Source: Delphinapterus leucas (Eukaryota; Chordata; Mammalia; Artiodactyla; Monodontidae). From it: 64,000 nucleotides of DNA. Shown one piece after another: positions 56,007 through 64,000 of this stretch (position 1 is its first letter; each line of letters starts with the position of its first letter). The notes beneath the pieces were generated by a model, which did not search any database, was not told the DNA's origin, and saw only the letters and a list, made by a program, of their open reading frames with translations. The DNA is taken from positions 12,285,309-12,349,308 of the forward strand of contig NW_022098031.1 in assembly GCF_002288925.2 (NCBI RefSeq), written 5' to 3'. The translations under genes were made by a program, and so were the position numbers.

Positions 56007-56070
56007 GTGTGTGTGTGTATGTGTGATATATATATATGTGTGTATATATATACACCCACATATATAAAAC
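56007..56070. repeat. (TG)n/(TA)n compound microsatellite
   Basis: 'gtgtgtgtgtatgtgtgata' then TA-rich and 'tgtgtatatatatacaccca', which is locally self-complementary. Confidence 0.93.
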
Positions 56071-56084
56071 ATATGCATTTTGAG

Positions 56085-56450
56085 GGCAACATCAAGAGCT
56101 TGGAATGGGTCCAGAGAAGAGCAAATACAGTTATCAATAGGTTGGAAAATCGGGCCTTTAACAAAAGGTTAAAGGAGTTGGATGCATTTAGTCTGGAGTA
56201 GAGGCAATGTAATCATTATTAAAGAGCTGTTATTAAGGAGGACATTGGCCAACGTTCTCTCTCCCCATAGAAGACATGTATAAAAGGAATTGTTTAAACT
56301 CAAGGAGAAGAAAGGGATTTAGATTAAATATTGGGAAGCATTTCTTGAAAGTGAGCATCATTAAAGAACAAAATATCACAAACTATAACCAGTTATTGAG
56401 GAAGGTTGGGGAATCTGTGTCTCAGGATATTAGTGTCGTGGGCACAGTGC
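56085..56450 (-). repeat. L3/CR1-type LINE 3' remnant
   Basis: Plus strand reads as L3 antisense: 'aatgggtccagagaagagca', 'gttaaaggagttggatgcat', 'ttagtctggagtagaggcaa', 'tttagattaaatattgggaa', 'gcatttcttgaaagtgagca' follow the CR1/L3 3' order. A deeply diverged fossil and the second L3 in the window. Confidence 0.8.
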
Positions 56451-57439
56451 AGACTCTGAACTCAGAACTGGTTTTGAACCTTAGTTCTTGCCTTAGTTAA
56501 TACGAACAAAATTATCTTTAAAATTCCTCCGCTCTATAGGATTTTCAGGGATTATGGAACATAGTATTTGGACAAGCATTTAGGTGATAAAGGTGATAGA
56601 TAAACATGATTTTTCCCTCTTAGCTTCCAAATTATTATTTGTTTGAGATTTTACAGCACAAGGGTTAGGCAGTATATTCTTGTCAGTATTGATTGTTTTC
56701 CTTCGTTTTGCAAAGGATTTGGCTTTTATAGAAAAATGGATCCTAGCATTTTGTGGCAGGTGATTATTATTACTGGGATTTACACAGCCTTAACTTATGT
56801 GTGTGTATGTGTTTGGATTCACACTGACACCAAAACCAAAACAATATAAAAAAGGTATTTCAAGATCAAAGTCAAGAAAAATTAGGTGTTATAAGTCACA
56901 AAAAGAAAACACTGGTCTAATGCTGTATGCCTGAGGCACAGTATTAATTTCCCCTGTTTTGCTATAACTGGATCTGTTCACATTGCTGGGCTTATTGTCA
57001 CTTTGTCCACTCTTTGTGAAAATCTCTGTATAGAGGGAACACTGCACCGTTTGATCTCAAAGGCCACCATCATGGGCTCCCTTCCATTCGTGTGTAGCTG
57101 GTCTTTGAGGCAAGCGTTCTGAAGCTGCTTCTTGCCCGCCTTGGCTATAACATCAGTGTCTTAATCAAATGGAACAGAGTGTATTTTTCTTACCTAAATG
57201 GTATTTAAGCATGTGCAGGTGTTTAAACTAGTGTCAGTTTTCCGTATTGCCAGAGGCTAATCAAGAAGAGGCAGAAACTCTACAAGTTATTCTGCTTTGA
57301 CCTTCACTTTCATAGAAGGCTCCAAGAGTCCTAGGCTGTGATCTGAACTTTTCTTGCTAAGTGGGGGGAACGTGGTTTCTAGCTCTCAGGACAGGGCTTT
57401 CCAGTGCTTTTGGTGAGCTGTTTCCTTCCTGTAATAAAG
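56451..57439. other. Single-copy stretch without a recognised feature
   Basis: AT-rich. Short open frames at 56276-56500 and 56643-56849 are unrecognised; the first overlaps the L3 relic. Confidence 0.4.
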
Positions 57440-58055
57440 GGAGCAAAACATATTGAGGGCCTTCCGGGTACCTGGTGCCAATCTAAATGCTTTACATGTA
57501 TTAATTCAGGTCATCCTCCCAACTGCGTCATGAATTTAGTACTATTTATTATCATTCACATTTAAAAAAAAATTTTATTTTTTTAGTTTTTGGCTGTGTT
57601 GGGTCTTCGTTGCTGTGCGCAGGCTTTCTCTAGTTGTGGCGAGCGGGGACTACTCGTTGCGGTGCGCGGGCTTCTCGTTGCGGTGGCTTCTCTTGTTGCA
57701 GAGCACGGGCTCTAGGCGCGTGGGCTTCAGCTTTTGCAGCGCGTGGGCTCAGTAGTTGTGGCTCGTGGGCTCTAGAGCGCAGGCTCAGTAGTTGTGGCGC
57801 ACGGGCTTAGTTGCTCTGCTGCATGTGGGATCTTCCCGGGATCGAACCCTTGTCCCCTGCACTGGCAGGTGGATTCTCAACCAGGGAAGCCCCATCGTTC
57901 ACATTTTATAGGGAATGAAATGGAGACAGAAACTATGAGTAGTAGACTAGGAGGATCTAGCAGCTGGCAAACAACTGAGCCAGTATTTGCTTTCAGGCAA
58001 GCCAGCTCGAGCTTGCGTGCTAATCACCGTGCTGCACTGCCTCTCAGTTTGAGCA
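57440..58055 (-). repeat. MIR SINE split by a long CHR SINE
   Basis: Before 57564: 'aatctaaatgctttacatgt', 'attaattcaggtcatcctcc'. After 57906: 'attttatagggaatgaaatg', 'gtgctaatcaccgtgctgca', 'ctgcctctcag'. The two halves join as one MIR in reverse complement. Confidence 0.8.
57564..57893 (-). mobile_element. Long CHR-type SINE lacking pol III box A
   Basis: Body as in other long copies. The head reads 'gtggattctcaaccagggaa', so the usual 12-bp 'ccactgcgccac' between 'tcaa' and 'cagggaag' is missing; that block is the complement of box A (tggcgcagtgg). A further few bases near box B are missing ('cttcccgggatcgaaccc'). Target duplication atcattcacattt / atcgttcacattt (57551-57563, 57894-57906), one mismatch. 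Confidence 0.95.
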
Positions 58056-58760
58056 GCTTCCTTCTGCTGTGGAAGCAGGATTTGGGAAGGGTCTGGAAAA
58101 TGCCTTGACACATTCTAATTATTGTTTCCTTACCGCGGACATGTTTTTTGAAATTGTGGAACCAGAAACCTGCCAAGCCATCTTCCTAATCCTTGTTTCG
58201 TGACACTTAACTTAGAATACAGAATTTGTTATGGCTGGTTAACTTGGAACTCTCCTGGTTCTAAAAACAGCTTCCCGACTTTCTCTCCAGTCAGCCAGAG
58301 CAGTTCTTGTGGCAGCCTTTTAACCCCTTTACGTCTTCCTTCCCATCACCTGGACCTGATCTTATACTACGGCCACCCCTTGAAGAAGGGGGTGTCCATT
58401 CACCTACAGAAACACATCACAGGTGACAGCTTAGAAGCCTCTTTGTTAAGATTCAAGAACACTTAAATCCTCTCTTGTACATCCCATGGGGAATCCCGGC
58501 CCACCAAAGACGGTTTTTGTTTTTTGTGTTTTTTTGGCAAATTCTCACAGTCACTTCTAGCTTTGAGTTTGAGTTTTAGTTCTCATGGAAGTCTTGATCG
58601 CCCTTGCTCTTTTCTTCCCTCTTCTCCATTTTAACCTATACATGGCTTTTTACCTCTAGATTTCCCTGCCAGTTACTCAGACAAGACATTTTTAGGTATA
58701 ACAGACTTTACTGAAAGTTTGGGGCAACAGCAGTTACATTACCACAACACAGATAACCTG
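58056..58760. other. Single-copy stretch without a recognised feature
   Basis: An 88-codon open frame at 58200-58466 has no recognisable domain. T-rich near 58515-58540. Confidence 0.4.
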
Positions 58761-58772
58761 GAATTGAATTTA

Positions 58773-59254
58773 TTTATTTATTTTTATTTATTTTTATTTT
58801 ATATTGGCGTATAGTTGATTTACAATGTTGTGTTAGTTTCAGGTATACAGCAAAGTGATTCAGTTATACATATACGTATATTCATTTTTTTTTCAGATTT
58901 TTTTCCCATATAGGTTATTGCAGAATATTGAGTAGAGTTCCCTGTGCTATACAGTACATCCTTGTTGATTATCTGTTCTATGTATAGTAGTGTGTATGTG
59001 TTAATACCAAACTGCTAATTTATCCCCCCCGCCATTTCCCCCGGTAACCATAAGTTTGTTTTCTACATCTGTGAGTCTGTTTCTGTTTTGTAAATAAGTT
59101 CATCTGTATCATTTTTTTTAGATTCCACATATAAGTGATATCCTATTATATTTGTCTTTGTCTGACTTACTTCACTTAGCATAATAATCTCTAGATCCAT
59201 CCATGTTGCTGCAAATGGCATTATTTTCATTCTTTTTTATGGCTGAGTAAACTA
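58773..59254 (-). mobile_element. L1 3' end with target duplication
   Basis: Reverse complement of the L1 tail and extreme ORF2 end: 'gtatagttgatttacaatgt', 'cagagttccctgtgctatac'-like text (gagtagagttccctgtgcta), 'ttttttagattccacatata', 'atccatccatgttgctgcaa'. Flanks gaattgaattta (58761-58772) and gaattgcattta (59255-59266). Confidence 0.93.
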
Positions 59255-59266
59255 GAATTGCATTTA

Positions 59267-60070
59267 GACATTCCTTTTCTTAAATGTCCCTCAGCCACTC
59301 CATCTCAGAGAATTGTCTCAAGTCATCCTTGCTCAGCCTCATGCTGCTCCAGTTCTCACTATGCTTCAAATTCAGTTTTTCTCACTTTTTATGCGGAGTG
59401 GTCTAGCACGACCCACTCTTTGGCCCCATGCCTGCCTCTATCTGTCTAAGGATTCGTTACTATCCCGCCAAGCAAAATGGCCATGCACTCTTTACCAGCA
59501 CAGCAGAACTGGCGGTGACTTTGGAACTTCAGCCTTTCCTCTCCCTTCTCTGTCCCACCCCCTCACCTCTGCTCAAGTTCTCAAAGTGCAAAGATCAGAG
59601 GGGAACACATGTTTTTTCCTCAATGATACGCATTTTGGCTTTCCTGTTAGATGCCAGAGTAGCTACAGTCCGTTTGAATTTTAAATACATTTAGCCTTTG
59701 GGCTAAACTAGTAACAAAGGAATAGTAACATTATAATTAAGACACATAATAGGAACCGCAGACTACAAGGTGTGTACAACCTCCTTTCCTTCCGATAAAT
59801 GAACATTAATATGAAATTAAGCCAGTAGCGCACAGACATTAACCATAGGAGGTAGGGGCAGGTCTGAGGCTACCTTTACCTTTGAAGACAAATCCTTGAA
59901 TAAGGCAATGATTGGTAATCGTTTTTGCTTATCAGTGGTGCTCAGTGGAGCATGCAGTGAGCTTGAGACATACAGGGCTCAGGCAGAAAGAAGCAGAGAG
60001 AATTCAGACCAGGTGAGGCTGTTACAATTGACTGTGCTGGCAGGGCACCTGAGTCACCCAAAGATGTGTC
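59267..60070. other. Single-copy stretch without a recognised feature
   Basis: Overlapping open frames up to 123 codons at 59258-59694 have no recognisable domain; the region is C/T-rich. A 95-codon frame at 59896-60183 runs into the L1 that follows. Confidence 0.4.
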
Positions 60071-60087
60071 TAAAGAGTGGGTGTGCT

Positions 60088-60510
60088 GAACATGCATGGA
60101 TCTGGACGGCATTATGCTTAGTGAAACAGACAGAGAAGACAAATGCTGTATGTTATCACTTATATGTGGAATCTAAAAAATGAAACAAACTAGTGAATAT
60201 AACAAAACAGAAACAGACTCACAGATCTAGAGAACAAACTAGTAGTTACCAGTGGGGAGGGGGAAGGGGGAAGGGGCAAGATAGGGGTAGGGCATTAAGA
60301 GGTACAAACTGCTATGTATAAAATGAATAAGCTCCAAGGATGTACTATACAGCAGGGGAATATAGCCAGTATTTTATCCTAACTATAAATGGAGTATAAG
60401 CTTTAAAAATTGTGAATCACTGGGTTGTACACCTGAAACTTATATAATAGTGTACATCAAGTATACCTCAATAAAATTTTTTTTTAAGTGGTCTAAGGTC
60501 ATAACAAAAA
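60088..60510 (+). mobile_element. L1 3' end with short extra 3' sequence
   Basis: 'gttatcacttatatgtggaa', 'gaaacagactcacagatcta', a G-rich tract (60254-60292), 'gttgtacacctgaaacttat' and 'ctcaataaaatttttttttaag', followed by about 20 bp of other sequence and a 5-A run. Flanking aaagagtgggtgtgct and aaagaatgggtgtgct (ending 60087 and 60523) fit a target duplication. Confidence 0.88.
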
Positions 60511-60527
60511 GAATGGGTGTGCTTGGC

Positions 60528-61427
60528 AGTCCGTGGTCCCACAGGTTGACAGCCTGGCAGGTGAAGTGCACTGCGGCTCCTCATGGAGCATAGAGGGCAA
60601 AGTCAGGCACGGCTGAGCCACGTCAGAGAACCTAGTTCCTTCACAGCAGAATCACAGCCACCGACTGGAGGAGAACAGCAAGACCCCAGGGGAGGGTTAG
60701 GTGGGGTACAAGCCCAGCAGCTAGGGTTCCAGTCCCAGAGGGAGCCTAGGTTATTGGTCAGTATGTCCAGGAAGATTATAGAAAAAAGTTGTCTCAACAC
60801 AGTGACTAGAAGAATTGCCACTGGGAGGCCTCACACATGCCCCCTGCTCATCCCTTGTCGGGGCAGATTGTCAGCAGCATTGAATTCTCAGGTCTGTGTC
60901 TGGAAGGCAGTCTGTGTCTTCTAATCAGCCTCTTGCCATTTTCATGATTAGCCCAGGAATCAGGGCAGGCCTGGGGCCATGAGGAACTGGGAAGACAAAG
61001 GCAGGGGAATGTGGCAGGAACAGGGATCCCAGAGCCCCATTCTGTGCACACTGTGGATACAGAAGACCCCGGCCTTCCTCCTGGGGCTGGACAGCTGGAA
61101 GGAGCATCTTCCTGTCCTCACAATGAAAAAAATTAAAAAGCACTTCAAACCCCAAGTTCATGTATTTTCTCAAACTCATTGGAGAGCCTGGTTGCGGGAC
61201 AACCAGCTGACCCCAAACCTAAGGAGACAGGTGACTGGCAGAAGAGACAAGATGCAAACACTGGCTTACCTGCGGTAGACAGCGCAACGCTGGATGGTAA
61301 ACTGACTGTGGAGGAATGAGAGGATGTGGAGACCTTCGGGGTGGCAGTGGTGGGGGTATACACTCCCTTAAGGGTTTTTCTCCATGAGTCCCAGTGGGCA
61401 CTCATAGGAAAGATTGGAGGAAGACTT
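60528..61427. other. GC-richer single-copy stretch
   Basis: Several overlapping open frames on both strands (113 codons at 60583-60924 the longest) have no recognisable domain. Some segments (61190-61290) may be old LTR material, but I cannot assign a family. Confidence 0.35.
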
Positions 61428-61443
61428 CAAAGTGTTCTTTCGG

Positions 61444-62055
61444 GACAGACCTATCATACTAAGTGAGGCAAGTTAGAGAAAGACAAATGCCCTGTGATAT
61501 CACTCCTAAGTGGAATCTAAAAAAATGATACAAATGAACTTATTTACAAAACAGAAACAGATTCGCAGACATAAAAACAAACTCATGGTTACCAAAGGGG
61601 AAAGGGGGTGGGGGAGGGATAAATTAGGAGTTTGGGATTTGCAAATACAGACTACTATATATAAAATAGATCAACAACAAGGTCCTACTGTATAGCACGG
61701 GGAACCATATATAGTACCTTGTAATAGCCTCTAATGGAAAAGAATCTGAAAAAATCACTTTGCTGTACACCAGAAACTAACACAACATTGCAAATCAACT
61801 ATACTTCAATTAAAAAAAAAAAAAAAAAGGAGGGCTTCCCTGGTGGCGCAGTGGTTGAGAGTCCGCCTGCCGATGCCGGGGACATGGGTTCGCGCCCTGG
61901 CCCGGGAAGATCCCACATGCTGCGTAACGGCTGGGCCCGTGAACCATGGCCGCTGAGCCTGCGCGTCCGGAGCCTGTGCTCTGCAACGGGAGAGGGCACA
62001 ACACTGAGAGGCCCGCGTACCGCAAAAAAAAAAAAAAAAAAAAAAGGAAAGAAAA
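61444..62055 (+). mobile_element. L1 3' end whose A-tail hosts a SINE
   Basis: 'gatatcactcctaagtggaa', 'tgaacttatttacaaaacag', a G-rich tract at 61597-61618, 'caaggtcctactgtatagca', 'aaccagaaactaacacaac'-like text, then a long A-tail. The tail is interrupted by the SINE at 61831-62045. Flanks caaagtgttctttcgg (from 61428) and caaagtgtactctctgg (from 62056) are a decayed target duplication. Confidence 0.9.
61831..62045 (+). mobile_element. CHR-2-like SINE inside an L1 A-tail
   Basis: Head 'gggcttccctggtggcgcag' starts a few bases after the L1 poly(A), and its own A-tail is followed by 'ggaaagaaaac', so the target duplication is A-rich (aaaaagga-like). Full-length body with several substitutions. 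Confidence 0.95.
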
Positions 62056-62099
62056 CAAAGTGTACTCTCTGGGTAAAATAAAGCAGGGAAAGGAAGTGC

Positions 62100-63360
62100 T
62101 CTAATTCTAAAGGCTGGGCTTTGAGGATGAGGAAGCAAGGCACATGGACTTCTAAGGGAGAAGCAGTCCAGGCCAAGGGAACAGCAGGCATAAAGGCTCA
62201 AGTTGGGAGGAGCTTGGTTGATGAGCAGAGTAGAAATGAGGCCAGTGTGGCCAGAGCAGAATGAGCAAGTAACAAGAAATGAGGTTAGAGAGGTAATGAG
62301 GACCGGTTTCTGTAAGGTGTTTTACAAGACTGACGGACTTTGGTTTTTAATTGGAGAAGCCCTGGGATGGTTTTGAGCAAGAAGTGATATAACATGACAT
62401 TTGGTTTAAAGTGATCCTGAAAATAGTTTGGCGATTCCCAATAAAGTTGGACATACACATACCATCTAACCCCGCAATCACACTTCTGGGTATTTATCCT
62501 GGAGAAATGGGAACTTAATGTTTGCACAGAATCCTGTACAGTTTCATAGCAGCTAAATTTTCACAGCATTAAATGTTCATAGCAGCTTTATTCGTAAAAC
62601 CCCCAAACTGGAAACAACCCAGATGTCCCTTAGTGCTCAATGGGTGAATGGAAAAGCTAACTTTGGTGCATCCAGACACTGAAATACTACTCAAGAGCAA
62701 AAAGAAAGAACTATTAAATACACACAACTTGGATGGAGCCTAAGGACGTTATGCTGACTGAAAAAAAAAGCTAATCTCAAAAGGTGTTATAGTCTGTGAT
62801 TCCATTTGTGTAACGTGTTCAAAATGGCAAAACGATAGTGATGGAGAACAGGTCGGTGGTTGTGAGGGTGAGGGTTAGGGAGGGTGTGAATTTAAAGGAG
62901 CGGCACAGGCATTTCTTTGTTTTGAAGGAAGAGTTCTGTATTCTGATTGTGATGTGGTTGCACAAATCTGTATGTGTGATAATGTTTCATAGAATCAAAC
63001 CGTGAAAAAAAAAGAATGCATGAAAAAATGTGACAATCTTGATAAAGTCTGTAGTTGAGTTAATGGTATTGTACCAATGTCAGTTTTCCTTGCTTGGAAA
63101 TATACTATGGGTATGTAAGGTGTTATTTATTGGAGGAGCTGGGTGAAGGGTGCACAGAATCTCTCTGTATTATTTTTGAAACTTTCTTGTGAGTCTAAAA
63201 CTACTTCTAAATGCAGTTTAAAAAGGAGCTCCCTGGCAGTTCTGTTGAGTCAACACAGAATGGGGGAAGAAGGGGAGATAGGAGACCACTTAGGAGGCTA
63301 CTGCCTCATCCAGGTGAGAGGTGATGGTGGTTGGCACCAGGGCGGGGCCAGGGTGATAGA
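62100..63360 (-). repeat. L2 LINE 3' region split by an L1M
   Basis: Left part in antisense: 'gtccaggccaagggaacagc', 'tgaggttagagaggtaatga', 'gatggttttgagcaagaagt'. The right part resumes after 63225 with 'aaaaaggagctccctggcag', 'ggagaccacttaggaggcta', 'ctcatccaggtgagaggtga' and 'ggcaccagggcggggccagg'. The order continues exactly as in L2 across the inserted L1. Confidence 0.88.
62413..63225 (+). mobile_element. L1M-type 3' segment inserted in L2
   Basis: Begins 'atagtttggcgattcccaat' and carries a decayed ORF2 C-terminus (62415-62760; motifs such as LLGIYPGEMGT, several stops), then a 3' untranslated region ending 'gtctaaaactacttctaaat'. About 810 bp. Flanks tttaaagtgatcctg and tttaaaaaggagctccctg may be the remains of its target duplication. 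Confidence 0.88.
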
Positions 63361-64000
63361 GCTCCTATCTGTCCCTTCTGGGCCATGCAATAGAGCAACT
63401 TTCAGAAGTGCCAGACGCCCAGCCTGTCACTGCCTGTCACCATCTCTGCTGTCATCTCTGGATCTAGCCTGTTGCCCATTACTCATGCTGCTTTCTGCCA
63501 TCGTGGCTGCCATTTGAGGTTCACAGCCACTGGTAGGTGCTGCTGCCCCTGATGTCGCCATGGATTCCTGCTTCCTTGTGCCAGAATTGCCCAGATCTTC
63601 ACAAGTCCTTGACTTCTACTGTCTGAGCTGCATTTCCTCCGCCCACCCATTAGGAAGAAGACCACCACCTGCCCTGTGTGGTTTGAACTGGACTTTCCTA
63701 CTTTTTCCACTGGAGGTGTATCACATTCTGGGCTTCCCACTGCTTCTTTCTCAGGAAACTTGGTGCAATCCTCTTGGGAAGCTTTTAATTCCTTTTCCAC
63801 ATCCATGGGGAAGAGCTCAGTTTAGGCATATTTCCCAAAAGGGTCTCCTCACCTCTTAGCTCTTAAGACACATTCCCATCTGAGAGAAGGAAGGAAAAAT
63901 CTCTGTGCCAAAGTGTTTTCCTGCCTGATTCAGATTTATGATATGTATTCTCATCCTCTCTTAGGAGCATGGCTAGCTCAGTGATCTCTGGGGAAGTACC
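63361..64000. other. Single-copy stretch without a recognised feature
   Basis: Open frames at 63560-63859 (+, 99 codons) and 63483-63806 (-, 107 codons) overlap on opposite strands and have no recognisable domain. The window ends in single-copy sequence. Confidence 0.4.

Noticed and set aside
59258..59694. 123-codon frame as a processed pseudogene
   Set aside because: I recognise no protein, there is no A-tail or target duplication around it, and the frames overlap without preference.
62413..62760. L1 ORF2 coding sequence as an active element
   Set aside because: It is a 3' fragment with several stop codons and no 5' part. All the L1 copies here are truncated and inactive.

Overview
This 64 kb window is vertebrate nuclear DNA, most likely from a whale or dolphin. 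It carries about 20 tRNA-derived SINEs of the CHR type (the SINE group named for Cetacea, Hippopotamus and Ruminantia). Twelve are the short CHR-2-like form that is abundant in cetaceans. The L1 3' ends are of the cetartiodactyl kind, over a background of old mammalian L2, MIR, MER5 and L3 repeats. I saw no ruminant BovB/Bov-A2, pig PRE1, primate Alu or rodent B1/B2. The exact species cannot be read from the sequence.

No protein-coding gene can be supported. The longest open frames are accidental readings of the GC-rich SINEs or fall inside L2/L1 remnants; the rest are short and unrecognised. There is no CpG island apart from the SINEs themselves, no recognisable tRNA, snRNA or rRNA gene, and no CRISPR or prokaryotic feature. 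The window is best read as intergenic DNA or the inside of a very large intron. Two short stretches (22005-22106 and 30733-30858) have splice-like borders and are listed only as weak exon candidates.

Layout: 0-5 kb holds L2, MER5A, a TG microsatellite, three SINEs and an L1 piece. 5-12 kb is mostly single-copy AT-rich DNA with L2, MER5A, one long SINE and a TA repeat. 12-25 kb is repeat-rich, with seven features worth noting: an inverted SINE pair, MIRs, an L3, a probable solo LTR, an L1 with a SINE at its edge, and long L2 tracts. 25-39 kb is sparse, with an L2-derived hairpin at 26.9-27.0 kb and an old composite repeat at 34.0-34.6 kb. 39-52 kb has nine SINEs, several L1 3' ends and a run of 18 C. 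52-64 kb has a Tigger/MER2-like element, another L3, and a cluster of nested L1, SINE, MIR and L2 insertions.

Insertion order is legible. L2, L3 and MIR are oldest, and L1M, MER and LTR copies interrupt or neighbour them. Cetartiodactyl L1 3' ends with partly decayed target duplications come next. CHR SINEs, many with perfect 12-16 bp target duplications, are youngest. Three SINEs sit in or beside the target site or A-tail of an L1. Repeat-family names come from recall of consensus sequences, and old-repeat boundaries are approximate.
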